Position numbers and translations under genes: made by a program. DNA of 64,000 nt from Catenuloplanes niger. Lineage in GTDB: Bacteria; Actinomycetota; Actinomycetes; Mycobacteriales; Micromonosporaceae. This document shows, in pieces, positions 44,401 through 55,769 of the stretch; positions within the stretch are counted from its first letter, which is position 1, and every line of letters starts with the position of its first letter. Below the pieces are notes generated by a model, which did no database searches, was not told where the DNA came from, and worked only from the letters and a program-made list of their open reading frames with translations. Location: the NCBI RefSeq assembly GCF_031458255.1, contig NZ_JAVDYC010000001.1, forward strand, positions 3,171,001 through 3,235,000. The letters are read 5' to 3'.

Positions 44401-46329
44401 ATGGGCACACCGCTGTGGTCACCACCTGACGACGTCCGCGACACCAGTCGCATCGGGGCCTATCTTGCCTGGCTGGAGCGGGAGCGCGGGTTGCGCTTCG
44501 CGGACTATCGCGCGCTGTGGGAATGGTCGGTCGCCGATCTCCCGGCGTTCTGGTCGTCGATCTGGGAGCACTTCGGCGTGCACGCCTACGACCCGCCGCG
44601 CACGGTCCTGGCCGATCCGGCGATGCCGGGCGCGCGCTGGTTCCCCGGCGCCACGCTCAACTACGCCGAGCACGTCCTGACGGCAAAGACGGCGGAAGGC
44701 CCGGTCGTGCTGGCGAGAAGCCAGACCAGAGCGCACCGGGACCTGACGGTCGAAGACCTGAAAGACCAGGTAGCGAGGGTACGGGCGGGTCTGCGCGCCC
44801 GGGGCGTCGGGCGCGGCGACCGGGTGGTGGCGTACGCGCCGAACATCCCGGAGACGCTGATCCTGATGCTGGCCGCGGCCAGCCTGGGCGCGATCTTCTC
44901 GTCCTGCGCCCCCGAGTTCGGTGTCCGCAGCGTGATCGACCGCTGGCGGCAGATCGCGCCGACGCTGCTGGTCGCGGTGGATGGTTACCGCTACGGCGAG
45001 AAGGCGGTCGACCGTCGCGCGGAGGTGGCCGAGATCCGGGCCGCGCTCCCGACGCTCACCCACACCGTAATGATCACCTATCTGGGTGACGGCGAGCCGG
45101 ACGCCGAGCCGTGGGCGGGTCTGGCCGCGCCGACCACCGAGCCGCTGACGTTCACGCCGGTGCCGTTCGACCATCCGCTGTACGTGCTCTACTCGTCCGG
45201 CACGACCGGGCTGCCGAAGCCGATCGTGCACGGGCACGGCGGCATCCTGCTGGAGCACCTGAAGATGCTGGCGCTGCACCACGACCTCGGCCCCGGCGAC
45301 CGGTTCCTGTGGTTCACCACGACCGGCTGGATGATGTGGAACTTCCTGGTCTCCGGCCCGGCCGTGGGCGCCTCGATCGTGCTGTTCGACGGCAACCCGG
45401 CGCACCCGGACCTGGGCGCGATGTGGCGGCTTGCCGAGGAGACCGGGACGACCTATTTCGGCACGTCCGCACCGTTCCTGATGGCCTGCCGGAAGGCCGG
45501 GGTGACACCGCCGGAGCTGCCGCGCCTGCGCGGGATCGGGTCGACCGGCGCGCCGCTGCCGGCCGAGGGCTTCGACTGGGTCTACGACAACGTCCACCGG
45601 GACCTGCGGCTGGACTCGCTCTCCGGCGGTACGGACGTGTGCACCGGGTTCGTCGGCGGCTCGCCGCTGCTGCCGGTGCACTCCGGGCGGATCGCCTGCC
45701 GGGCGCTCGGGGCCCGGGTGGAGGCGTTCGATGCGGCCGGCAAGCCGGTGCTGGACCGGCTCGGCGAGCTGGTGATCACGGCGCCGATGCCGAGCATGCC
45801 GGTCGGGTTCTGGGGCGACGAGGACGGGAGCAGGTACCGGGAGGCGTATTTCGACGTGTTCCCGGGCGTGTGGCGGCACGGCGACTGGATCACCATCGGC
45901 GAGGACGGCTCGTGTGCGATCACCGGCCGGTCCGACGCCACGCTGAACCGGGGTGGTGTGCGGCTCGGGACCGCGGAGTTCTACTCGGTGGTGGAGGGCC
46001 TGGACGAGGTGGCGGACTCGCTGGTCGTACACCTGGAGGAGACCGACGAGTTGCTGCTCTTCGTCGTACCGGCGGCGGGTTCTGATCTTGATCTGCGGAG
46101 GGTGCGGGACGCGCTGCGCACGGGGTTGTCGCCACGGCACACGCCGGACGAGATCCACCCGGTCGCCGCGGTGCCGCGGACGCTGTCCGGGAAGAAGCTG
46201 GAGGTGCCGGTGAAGCGCATCCTCGGCGGCACGCCGGCCGGGGAGGCGGCCGCGAAGGGCGCGCTCGCGAACCCGGAGTCGCTGACCGCGTTCGAGCAAC
46301 TCGCCGCACGGCGTCACGCGGAGAGATGA
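44401..46329 (+). CDS. aacS: Acetoacetyl-CoA synthetase
   Basis: A 642-residue ANL-superfamily ligase that activates acetoacetate with ATP and CoA. The N-terminal cap has FADYRALWEWSVADLPAFWSSIWEHF and WFPGATLNYAEHVL, which are typical of AacS. The AMP-binding loop is YSSGTTGLPKP at about 263, followed by WFTTTGWMMWN and DWITIGEDGSCAITGRSDATLNRGGVRLG with the hinge region. The C-terminal SGKKLEVPVKRIL contains the catalytic Lys. The length matches the family. It appears to be a single-gene unit. Confidence 0.93.
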   Translation: MGTPLWSPPDDVRDTSRIGAYLAWLERERGLRFADYRALWEWSVADLPAFWSSIWEHFGVHAYDPPRTVLADPAMPGARWFPGATLNYAEHVLTAKTAEGPVVLARSQTRAHRDLTVEDLKDQVARVRAGLRARGVGRGDRVVAYAPNIPETLILMLAAASLGAIFSSCAPEFGVRSVIDRWRQIAPTLLVAVDGYRYGEKAVDRRAEVAEIRAALPTLTHTVMITYLGDGEPDAEPWAGLAAPTTEPLTFTPVPFDHPLYVLYSSGTTGLPKPIVHGHGGILLEHLKMLALHHDLGPGDRFLWFTTTGWMMWNFLVSGPAVGASIVLFDGNPAHPDLGAMWRLAEETGTTYFGTSAPFLMACRKAGVTPPELPRLRGIGSTGAPLPAEGFDWVYDNVHRDLRLDSLSGGTDVCTGFVGGSPLLPVHSGRIACRALGARVEAFDAAGKPVLDRLGELVITAPMPSMPVGFWGDEDGSRYREAYFDVFPGVWRHGDWITIGEDGSCAITGRSDATLNRGGVRLGTAEFYSVVEGLDEVADSLVVHLEETDELLLFVVPAAGSDLDLRRVRDALRTGLSPRHTPDEIHPVAAVPRTLSGKKLEVPVKRILGGTPAGEAAAKGALANPESLTAFEQLAARRHAER

Positions 46330-46647
46330 TGTACAGATCCTGCGAATTCGGGGGTCGGCATTGAACCGGCCCTGGTCACGGCGTCGCGGCCGCTGAAAAT
46401 CTTCGGACCGGCCCCATCAAGGTGTACGGAGTGTGACCGCTCTTGCTCGGCGCGATGAGGGTGAGCGGAAGATCCGATAATGCCGTGTGATCGGTGCGGG
46501 GAAAGACCCTTTACCGTCGCGTCGTGGACATCGCCGCCGAACCGGATCGGCGTAGGCTTGCTCCGGTCGCCGGCCCCGCTCGCGCGAGGTCGGAGCACCA
46601 CACGCACGCGGCATCACCGCACCGCTGACTGATCGAGGAGTTGCCCT
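46330..46647. other. 318-bp intergenic region before the glycosyltransferase
   Basis: No convincing ORF. GATCCGATAATGCC at about 46470 may hold a -10 element (GATAAT), and GAGGAG at about 46635 is the ribosome site of the next gene. No other structure was recognised. Confidence 0.4.
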
Positions 46648-47793
46648 GTGACCGCCGGTCATCCGCCCCGAGTTCTCGTCGACGCCACCAGCGTCCCCGC
46701 CGACCGCGGTGGGGTCGGCAGATATGTCGACGGCCTGCTCGGCGCGCTCGGCGGCATGGTCGGCAGCGCCGTCGACCTGGCCGTGGTCGCGCTGCGGACG
46801 GACACCGAGCGATACGGGCGCATGCTGCCCGGCGCCGAGATCATCGCCGCGCCGGCCGCGGTCGCGCACCGCCCGGCCCGGCTCGCCTGGGAGCAGACCG
46901 GCCTGCCGATGCTGGCCCAGCAGGTCGGCGCGCGGGTGCTGCACTCGCCGTTCTACACCTGCCCGCTGCGCGCGATGTGCCCGGTGACCGTGACCGTCCA
47001 CGACGCCACGTTCTTCACCGAGCCGGAGCACTACGACAAGTCGAAGCGCACGTTCTTCCGCAGTGCGATCAAGACGTCGCTGCGCCGGGCCAACCGGGTG
47101 ATCGTGCCCAGCAAGGCCACCCGCGACGAGCTGATCCGCCTGCTGGACGCGGACCCGACGATGATCGACGTGGCGTACCACGGCGTCGACCACACCGCGT
47201 TCCACGCGCCCACCGACGAGGAGAAGGCGCGTGTGCGGGCCCGGCTCGGCCTCGGCGGCACGCAGTACGTCGCGTTCCTCGGCGCGAAGGAGCCGCGGAA
47301 GAACGTGCCGAACCTGATCCGTGGCTGGGTGCGCGCGGTCGCCGACCGCGACGACCCGCCGGCGCTGGTCATCGCGGGTGGTCAGGGGCACGACGACGAC
47401 ATCGACCGGGCCGTGGCCGAGGTGCCGCCGCACCTGCGCCTGCTGCGCCCGGGCTACCTGCGCTACGCGGACCTGCCCGGCTTCCTCGGCGGCGCGCTCG
47501 TCGCGGCGTACCCGTCGTACGGTGAGGGCTTCGGTCTGCCGATCCTGGAGGCGATGGCGTGCGCCGCCCCGGTGCTCACCACGCCCCGGCTGTCGCTGCC
47601 GGAGGTGGGCGGCGACGCGGTCGCCTACACGTCGGAGGAGCCGGGCCGGATCGCGGCGGACCTGACCGCGTTGCTCGACGACGAGCCGCGCCGGCGGGCC
47701 CTGGCGAAGGCCGGGTTCGACCGGGCCAAGGAGTTCACCTGGGAGTCCAGCGCGGACGTGCACGTCGCCGCGTGGACGCGCGCGGCGGCCTGA
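46648..47793 (+). CDS. GT4 family glycosyltransferase
   Basis: A 381-residue GT-B glycosyltransferase. N-terminal Rossmann half with VLVDATSVPADRGGVGRYVDGLL; C-terminal half with FLGAKEPRKNVPNLIRGWV and the nucleotide-sugar motif EGFGLPILEAMACAAPVLTT (E-x7-E). GT4 enzymes retain configuration and often use GDP-mannose or UDP-sugars. The mannose-1-phosphate guanylyltransferase gene follows, so GDP-mannose is a reasonable donor by context. The GTG at 46648 follows GAGGAG. The acceptor is unknown; cell-envelope glycan or glycolipid is likely. Confidence 0.87.
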   Translation: MTAGHPPRVLVDATSVPADRGGVGRYVDGLLGALGGMVGSAVDLAVVALRTDTERYGRMLPGAEIIAAPAAVAHRPARLAWEQTGLPMLAQQVGARVLHSPFYTCPLRAMCPVTVTVHDATFFTEPEHYDKSKRTFFRSAIKTSLRRANRVIVPSKATRDELIRLLDADPTMIDVAYHGVDHTAFHAPTDEEKARVRARLGLGGTQYVAFLGAKEPRKNVPNLIRGWVRAVADRDDPPALVIAGGQGHDDDIDRAVAEVPPHLRLLRPGYLRYADLPGFLGGALVAAYPSYGEGFGLPILEAMACAAPVLTTPRLSLPEVGGDAVAYTSEEPGRIAADLTALLDDEPRRRALAKAGFDRAKEFTWESSADVHVAAWTRAAA

Positions 47794-47904
47794 CCCGGAG
47801 TAATCGGAAACGCCCTTTTCGGTCATCAAGGCGTAACTGATCGTTACCATCTGTATATGTGTGGCATGCATGCGCACTCATCTTGACCGGGCATGATGGC
47901 GCCC

Positions 47905-49005
47905 ATGTTCTACACCGTCATCCCGGCGGGCGGGAGCGGCACGCGCCTGTGGCCGCTGTCCCGTGCCGGTCACCCCAAGTTCCTGCACCCGCTGACCGGC
48001 ACCGACGAGTCGTTGCTGCAGGCCACCGTGGCTCGCCTGGCGCCGCTGGCCCCGGCGGAGCGGACGCTCGTGGTGACCGGCGTGTCGCACGCCGCCGCGG
48101 TGGCCCGGCAGCTGGCCGGCCTGCCCGAGGGCAACATCCTGGTCGAGCCGTCGCCGCGTGACTCGTGCGCCGCGATCGCGCTGGCCGCGGCCGTGATCGC
48201 GCGCCGCGAGCCGGAGGCCGTGATGGGCTCGTTCGCGGCCGACCACCTGATCGCGGACGGCGCCGCGTACGTCGAGGTGCTCAAGGACGCGATCGTGGGC
48301 GCGGAGTCCGGCCTGCTGATGACGGTCGGCATCAACCCCACCCACCCGGAGACCGGGTACGGCTACCTGCAGTGCGGCGACGCGATCGACGGCGGCCCGC
48401 TGCTGCGCGTCGAGGAGTTCAAGGAGAAGCCGTCCTTCGAGGTCGCCGAGTCGTACGTGGCGTCCGGCCGCTACCGGTGGAACGCCGGCATGTTCGTCTG
48501 GCGCGTCGACGTGTTCCTCGCCGAGCTGGCCCGGCAGCAGCCGCAGCTCGCGTCCGGCATCTCGCGGATCGCCGCCGCCTGGGACAGCCCGGAGCAGGAG
48601 GACGTGCTCGGCGAGGTGTGGCCGACGCTGCCGAAGATCTCCGTCGACTACGCGGTGATGGAGGGCGCGGCCGCGGCCGGCCAGGTCGCCACGGTCTCCG
48701 GCGACTTCGGCTGGAACGACGTCGGCGACTTCCACACGCTCGGCGAGGTGCTCAGCACGGACGAGGCCGGCAACATGGTGCTCGGCGCGGACACGTCCGG
48801 CGACCGCCCGAAGGTGCTGATCCGCGACTCCAGCGGCCTGGTCGTGGTGCCGCACTCCGGCCGCCTGGTCGCCGCGCTCGGCGTCCGCGACCTGATCGTG
48901 GTGGACACGGAGGACGCGGTGCTGGTCTGCCCGCGCGATCGCGCCCAGGACGTCAAACAGCTCGTCGACGAGCTCAAGCAGCGCGGCGAGCACGCCCTCG
49001 TCTGA
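47905..49005 (+). CDS. manC: Mannose-1-phosphate guanylyltransferase
   Basis: A 366-residue enzyme making GDP-mannose from mannose-1-phosphate and GTP. The nucleotide-binding loop is VIPAGGSGTRLWPLSRAGHPK, followed by EPSPRDSCAAIALAA, GSFAADHLI, FKEKPSFEVAESYVASGRYRWNAGMFVW and the metal-site region SGDFGWNDVGDF. The ATG at 47905 gives the family N-terminus; 47893 is an alternative. In mycobacteria the orthologue (manB/manC) lies near whiB2, fbiA and fbiB, so this gene may be the far end of a block interrupted here by the toxin region. Confidence 0.93.
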   Translation: MFYTVIPAGGSGTRLWPLSRAGHPKFLHPLTGTDESLLQATVARLAPLAPAERTLVVTGVSHAAAVARQLAGLPEGNILVEPSPRDSCAAIALAAAVIARREPEAVMGSFAADHLIADGAAYVEVLKDAIVGAESGLLMTVGINPTHPETGYGYLQCGDAIDGGPLLRVEEFKEKPSFEVAESYVASGRYRWNAGMFVWRVDVFLAELARQQPQLASGISRIAAAWDSPEQEDVLGEVWPTLPKISVDYAVMEGAAAAGQVATVSGDFGWNDVGDFHTLGEVLSTDEAGNMVLGADTSGDRPKVLIRDSSGLVVVPHSGRLVAALGVRDLIVVDTEDAVLVCPRDRAQDVKQLVDELKQRGEHALV

Positions 49006-49066
49006 CCCTGCGATCAGGGCCGGAGCCTTCAATGAGGTCCCGGCCCTGGTCACGGCCTCCTACTCT

Positions 49067-50107
49067 GTGTCGGTGGACCATCTGACATCCGTCGAGCTCG
49101 CCATCGCGGGCAACGAGGCCAGTGACCTGCTGCCCGTACACTCCGAGGCTCTGCTGGCCGCGCACGGCGCCCGCCGCGGCTTCTGGACCGTGCTGGACGA
49201 GGGCCCGGTCGAGGAGTGCCTGGCGCTGCTGCTGGAGAAGGACGACAACCCCGGCCACTGGTTCGCCCACCACCTGGACGCGCTGCCCGGGCGTGAGGCC
49301 GGCCGCACCGAGGACGGCGAGGCGCTGGCGTACCGGGACGGCTGGGTCTACGCGATCGGCTCGCACTTCGGCTCGAAGGCCGGCCCGCTGCGCCCGCGCC
49401 GTGCGTTCTTCTCCCGGTTCCGCGAGGACGACGCGGCCCGCGGCCCGGTGCCGCTCCAGATCGTCCGTAACCAGTTCCGGCTGCACCGGGCGTTCAACGA
49501 CGCGCTGCGCGCCCACGGCGTCGACACGCTGCCGCCCGGCGAGCGGTCCCAGGCCCGGTTCATCGTGGAGACCACACACCGCGGCACCGCCCGCGGCAAG
49601 CGCTGGACCCGCCGGCTGGCCCCGGGCGACCACCCGGTCAACGTCGAGGCCGCCGCGTTCACCCCGGCCGGCACGCTGCTGCTCGGCCTGCGTTTCCCGG
49701 TCACCACCGCCGGCGAGCCGATCCTGCTGGAGATCGACGGCGTCGAGGCGATGTTCGACGGTGACGAGCACACCTGGCCGACGGTGACCGGCGTGCACGT
49801 GCTCACCGGCGTCACGCCGCCGGGCACGCTGACCGGGTTCCGAGCGATCACGGCGCGGCCGGACGGCAGCTTCGACGCGGTGATCGGCTCGATCGACGCG
49901 CTGAACAAGGGCTCGATCCTGATCGACGACCACCCGCACGGCGGCGGCGTGGAGTGCCGGCACGTGCGGTTCTCGCTGCCCCGTGCTTCGGGGGAGGTCG
50001 TCGCCGAGCTCGCGCCGTTCCGGAACGTCGAAGGTCTGGCCGAGATCGACGGGCATCCGTACTACGTGACGGATGAAGACCACCGGATCGCGCTCTGGTT
50101 CGCCTGA
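49067..50107 (+). CDS. Hypothetical protein, possibly DUF3616-like
   Basis: A 346-residue predicted cytoplasmic protein without signal peptide. Beta-rich segments such as VNVEAAAFTPAGTLLLGLRFP, GEPILLEIDGVEAMF and RNVEGLAEIDGHPYYVTDEDHRIAL resemble beta-propeller proteins of the DUF3616 type. No catalytic motif was recognised. GTG at 49067 and GTG at 49073 are both possible starts. It is separated from the AraC gene by 20 bp and may be co-transcribed with it. Confidence 0.6.
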   Translation: MSVDHLTSVELAIAGNEASDLLPVHSEALLAAHGARRGFWTVLDEGPVEECLALLLEKDDNPGHWFAHHLDALPGREAGRTEDGEALAYRDGWVYAIGSHFGSKAGPLRPRRAFFSRFREDDAARGPVPLQIVRNQFRLHRAFNDALRAHGVDTLPPGERSQARFIVETTHRGTARGKRWTRRLAPGDHPVNVEAAAFTPAGTLLLGLRFPVTTAGEPILLEIDGVEAMFDGDEHTWPTVTGVHVLTGVTPPGTLTGFRAITARPDGSFDAVIGSIDALNKGSILIDDHPHGGGVECRHVRFSLPRASGEVVAELAPFRNVEGLAEIDGHPYYVTDEDHRIALWFA

Positions 50108-50127
50108 GGCTGTGGCATCATCGCGCA

Positions 50128-50556
50128 GTGAGCACTCCGCACCTGCGCGATCTCAAGCTGCTGCGCCGCGTCCGCGACCGGATGGACCGCGAGTTCGCGC
50201 AGCCGCTGAACGTGGAGGCGCTGGCCCGGGACGTGCACATGTCCGCCGGGCACCTCAGCCGGCAGTTCAAGCTCGCGTACGGTGAGTCGCCGTACTCGTA
50301 CCTGATGACCCGGCGGATCGAGCGCGCGATGGCGCTGCTGCGGCGCGGCGACCTCAGCGTCACCGACGTCTGCTTCGCGGTCGGCTGCGCCTCGCTCGGC
50401 ACGTTCACCACCCGCTTCACCGAGCTGGTCGGCATGTCCCCGGGTGCCTACCGGCGCGCGTCTGTGCAGGCGGAGTTGCCGTCGTGCGTCGCCAAGGCGG
50501 TCACCCGGCCGGTCAGGAATAGAGAAGTCCAGGTCACCGCGGCGACTCTAGGGTGA
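50128..50556 (+). CDS. AraC family regulator
   Basis: A 142-residue protein that is essentially an AraC DNA-binding domain: LNVEALARDVHMSAGHLSRQFKLAYGESPYSYLMTRRIERAMALL (first helix-turn-helix) and SVTDVCFAVGCASLGTFTTRFTELVGMSPGAYRR (second). No ligand-binding arm is present. The GTG at 50128 is the start. The stop overlaps the VOC gene start (GTGA), so it probably controls its own operon. Confidence 0.9.
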   Translation: MSTPHLRDLKLLRRVRDRMDREFAQPLNVEALARDVHMSAGHLSRQFKLAYGESPYSYLMTRRIERAMALLRRGDLSVTDVCFAVGCASLGTFTTRFTELVGMSPGAYRRASVQAELPSCVAKAVTRPVRNREVQVTAATLG

Positions 50557-50969
50557 GCGGCATGGACATCTCCATCAACGCCAGCTTCCTGCCGCAGGAC
50601 GACCCGGAGGCCGCGCTCGGGTTCTACCGCGACCTGCTCGGCTTCGAGGTCCGCAACGACGTCGGGTACGGCGGCCTGCGGTGGCTGACCGTCGGCCCGC
50701 CCGGGCAGCCCGGCACGTCCATCGTGCTCACGCCGCCCGCGGTCGACCCGGGCATCACCGACGACGAGCGCCGCGTCATCACCGAGATGATGGCGAAGGG
50801 CACGTACGCCGGCATCCTGCTCGCGACGAAGGACCTGGCGGGCACGTTCGACCGGCTCCAGGCCGCGGACGCGGACATCGTGCAGGAACCGACCGACCAG
50901 CCGTACGGGGTGCGCGACTGCGCGGTGCGCGACCCCGCCGGAAACCTGATCCGCATCCAGCAGGCCTGA
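50553..50969 (+). CDS. VOC (glyoxalase/bleomycin-resistance) family protein
   Basis: A 138-residue protein with two beta-alpha-beta-beta-beta units: FLPQDDPEAALGFYRDLLGFEVRNDVG and GIDLLA-like ...GILLATKDLAGTFDRLQ, ending DCAVRDPAGNLIRIQQ. VOC proteins act as metal-dependent lyases or dioxygenases or sequester drugs. It is coupled to the AraC gene by a GTGA overlap and precedes the UvrA-like ATPase by 8 bp, so a drug-resistance role is plausible but inferred. Confidence 0.88.
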   Translation: MSGMDISINASFLPQDDPEAALGFYRDLLGFEVRNDVGYGGLRWLTVGPPGQPGTSIVLTPPAVDPGITDDERRVITEMMAKGTYAGILLATKDLAGTFDRLQAADADIVQEPTDQPYGVRDCAVRDPAGNLIRIQQA

Positions 50970-50977
50970 GGGGTCTC

Positions 50978-53353
<2,376 letters not shown>

Positions 53354-53397
53354 TGACATGATCCGAAGATTCCGGACTCGACCAAAATGTGAATCTA

Positions 53398-54231
53398 TCA
53401 TGCGGCTTGCTTAACAACAAACCATTCTTCGAGCACTTCCGCGGGCGGCCGGTAGTCCAGGCCGGAATGCAGGCGCTGCTTGTTGTAGAAGCCTTCGATG
53501 TACCGAATCACTTCCCGGCGTGCTGCCGCCCGCGTGGCGAACTTCCGGTGATGAACGAGCTCGGTCTTCAGCTTCCCGAAGAACGACTCGGCCATCGCGT
53601 TGTCGAAGCAGATCCCGGTCCGGCCCACTGATTGCCGGACCTTCAGCCCGGCGAGAACCGACGCAAATTCATGCGACGTGTACTGGCTGCCGCGATCGGA
53701 ATGGAAGATGGCATCTTTCGGCAAGGGGATCCGTTGTGCGGCCATGCGCATCGCGGCGCTGACCAGGCTGGCCGGATAGCGGATATCGACCGACCAGCCG
53801 ATCACCATTTTCGAATAGCAGTCGATAACCGAGGCAACGAACAGCGGGCCCTCTTCGGTGTCGATCTGCGTGATGTCACCGACCAGCTTCGCTCCGGGCG
53901 CCGCGGCGGTGAAGTCCCGGCCGACCAGGTCCGGGATCGGACCCGCTGCCTGGTTCGCGACCGTCAGGCCCCGGCGCCGCTTCACCTGCACCGGCACCAA
54001 CTGCTGGGCTCCCATCAGCCGGCGGACCAGATCGTCATCGACAGCCACGCCGCTACGCACGAGTTCCGCGTGCACCCGCCGGTAGCCGTACGTGCGGCCG
54101 GAACGGTCGAACACGTCACGCACCAGATCCGAGAGAATCGCACGCCGTGACGCTGACGCCGACACCGGCCGGCCCCACCACTCATAGAATCCAGAACGAG
54201 AGACATCCATAACCGCACACATCATCGTCAC
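53398..54231 (-). CDS. IS3-family transposase OrfB (integrase core)
   Basis: A 277-residue DDE integrase-core protein: VMDVSRSGFYEWW, RTYGYRRVHAEL, then the catalytic Asp in VGDITQIDTEEG, the second Asp in IFHSDRGSQYTS and the Glu in DNAMAESFFGKLKTEL. The frame extends upstream of the ATG without a stop toward orfA, which fits an OrfAB fusion made by a -1 frameshift. Confidence 0.93.
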   Translation of the reverse strand: MTMMCAVMDVSRSGFYEWWGRPVSASASRRAILSDLVRDVFDRSGRTYGYRRVHAELVRSGVAVDDDLVRRLMGAQQLVPVQVKRRRGLTVANQAAGPIPDLVGRDFTAAAPGAKLVGDITQIDTEEGPLFVASVIDCYSKMVIGWSVDIRYPASLVSAAMRMAAQRIPLPKDAIFHSDRGSQYTSHEFASVLAGLKVRQSVGRTGICFDNAMAESFFGKLKTELVHHRKFATRAAARREVIRYIEGFYNKQRLHSGLDYRPPAEVLEEWFVVKQAA

Positions 54232-54275
54232 GCTATAGGCAGCCTTCTCCGCAGCAATAAACGCGAAACGTTCGT

Positions 54276-54569
54276 CTACCGTTGTTCTCTCGCGAAGAAG
54301 GCCGCAGCTTTTTTCAGGAACGCGTTCTCCGACTCCAGCTCACGGATACGCCGCTCCATCTCCGCGACCCGCGCCCGTTCTATCGAACCCCGGGCCTCCG
54401 GAGTCTGACCGGAATTCTCCTTCTTGGCCGCAGCCACCCACAACCGCACCGTCTCCGGCACAAGGTTGTAATTGCGAGCCACCTCGGCATACGTACGCCC
54501 GCCTTGCTCGTACGCCGCGACGACCTCAGCCCGCAATTCAGGCGAATACTTCACCGGTTTCTTTACCAC
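54276..54569 (-). CDS. IS3-family transposase OrfA
   Basis: A 97-residue protein with a helix-turn-helix (YSPELRAEVVAAYEQGGRTYAEVARNYNL) and a leucine-zipper-like C-terminus (AEMERRIRELESENAFLKKAAAFF). An A6G run at about 54309-54315 near its end is a candidate slippage site for making the OrfAB transposase. Confidence 0.92.
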   Translation of the reverse strand: MVKKPVKYSPELRAEVVAAYEQGGRTYAEVARNYNLVPETVRLWVAAAKKENSGQTPEARGSIERARVAEMERRIRELESENAFLKKAAAFFAREQR

Positions 54570-54637
54570 GTACCGTTCCTCCCAGACGCCACCGCCACCC
54601 TACTTGGCGGTGTGTCCGGAGACTTCGGATCACGTCA

Positions 54638-54835
54638 GTCATCGTCATCGAGCATCACCAGGCGGTCATGGCCCACGCCGACTGGATCATCGACCTGGGT
54701 CCCGGCGCCGGCCACGACGGCGGAAAAATCGTCTTCGAGGGCACTCCGGAGGCACTGGTCACGTCACGCGCGACGCTGACCGGCCAACACCTCGCCGACT
54801 ACGTCGGCGCGCACAAGCTTTAGACCCACCGAATC
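54638..54835 (+). repeat. 198-bp repeat, copy 2 of uvrA-like gene 3' end
   Basis: A divergent copy of 53156-53353 that begins exactly after the IS3 element and ends past the stop codon. It has no upstream gene, so it is a dead fragment. The divergence suggests it came from another genome and was not a recent local duplication. Confidence 0.9.
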
Positions 54836-54969
54836 CACTCATGGCGCGAACGTGCAAGTTATCGCTAACCCGCAGGCCGGCTAATCCTTATTCCTAGATG
54901 ACGCACCGTTCCTACATAGATTCGCAAATTACACGCGTCGCAGCACCTCAATTAGACTCACATAGACCG

Positions 54970-55440
54970 TCATGCAAGAGACTCAACTTTTTCAATTTCG
55001 AAGGGCTCGTTTCCATTCAGATAAATAACATATCCAGCTTCCCCATCGTCTACCAGATCCTTCGGAACCAACTCCATAACGTACTCAGGCCTAGGCAGAA
55101 AGCCAAAGTCGGCTGGCGGGTCATACTTCTCAATGCCAGTAACAATCACTTCAGTCATTGGCACTCCCACAAAACATGAACCTCCCGGCTCCAACTCTTC
55201 CGGATTGGGCTCTAGCCGCCATGGCGTATTGCGCCAATCGTAAGCGTCAGAGTCTCGCGCGAACCCCAGCGTGCCGTCCCACAAATTTTCCGAGTCCGGG
55301 TCAACCTCTCGCCATGGCCACTCAACCGTCAACCTTCGAGCATTGACGCGTTTGACACGAGTCTCGAACGCTTCAGCAAAGATGGTGAGTCGATCACCAA
55401 CCGCATAACCGAGCGCCGTCGTCAGCTTGGCACTTTCCAT
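54970..55440 (-). CDS. Putative immunity protein of deaminase toxin
   Basis: A 156-residue protein starting 3 bp after the stop of the upstream deaminase tip. Visible features are GYAVGDRLTIFAEAFETRVKRVNARRLTVEWPWREVD, FARDSDAYDWRNTPWRLEPNPEEL and YVMELVPKDLVDDGEAGYVIYL. No known immunity family was recognised. Position, tight spacing and AT-rich codons support an immunity role. Confidence 0.55.
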   Translation of the reverse strand: MESAKLTTALGYAVGDRLTIFAEAFETRVKRVNARRLTVEWPWREVDPDSENLWDGTLGFARDSDAYDWRNTPWRLEPNPEELEPGGSCFVGVPMTEVIVTGIEKYDPPADFGFLPRPEYVMELVPKDLVDDGEAGYVIYLNGNEPFEIEKVESLA

Positions 55441-55443
55441 ACC

Positions 55444-55769
55444 TTAGTCATCCTCCTGCCAGAAGAGTGAAAACTCCGTCTTATCCGCCTTGCCGCCAAA
55501 GTACCCTGCGCCACCAAACCTCATGCCAGGTCCATTCAACAGCGGGTAACAGGTATCTCGGCAAATATTTCGGGATGTTCCACCGAACGCCACAACCTCG
55601 TCCAGCCCGAGACTCTTCAAGATCGTTTCTTCAGCATGCCCCGAACCACCTACCCATCTTTCATTATCGCGCAGCTTCCAGCCGCTCGGCATCTCATCAG
55701 CACTGCCATTGATCGCAATGTAGTTCGTCCACTCTTTCGTCTTAGTATTGAACACACCGATCACTGCAG
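55444..55769 (-). pseudogene. Orphan deaminase toxin tip
   Basis: An open frame of about 108 codons that is truncated at its 5' end by the IS5-type element at 55770. The zinc site reads H-A-E in GSGHAEETILKSLG and C-x3-C in TSRNICRDTCYPLL, preceded by FNTKTKEWTNYIAING. It ends KADKTEFSLFWQEDD. It resembles nucleic-acid deaminase tips of actinobacterial polymorphic toxins and is the better-preserved relative of the fragment at 39454-39693. An immunity gene follows. Confidence 0.68.

Larger units (their letters stand above)
53354..54637. mobile_element. IS3-family insertion sequence
   Basis: A 1284-bp element with imperfect inverted ends (TGACATGATCCGAAG at left, the complement of TGACGTGATCCGAAG at right). 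It carries orfA and orfB in -1 relation, both intact. It lies exactly between two 198-bp copies of the uvrA-like 3' end. No short target duplication is evident, since the flanks ATC and GTC differ. Confidence 0.88.

Noticed and set aside
46330-46647. Possible tRNA or riboswitch upstream of the GT4 gene
   Set aside because: No cloverleaf, T-loop consensus or known riboswitch motif could be found by reading.
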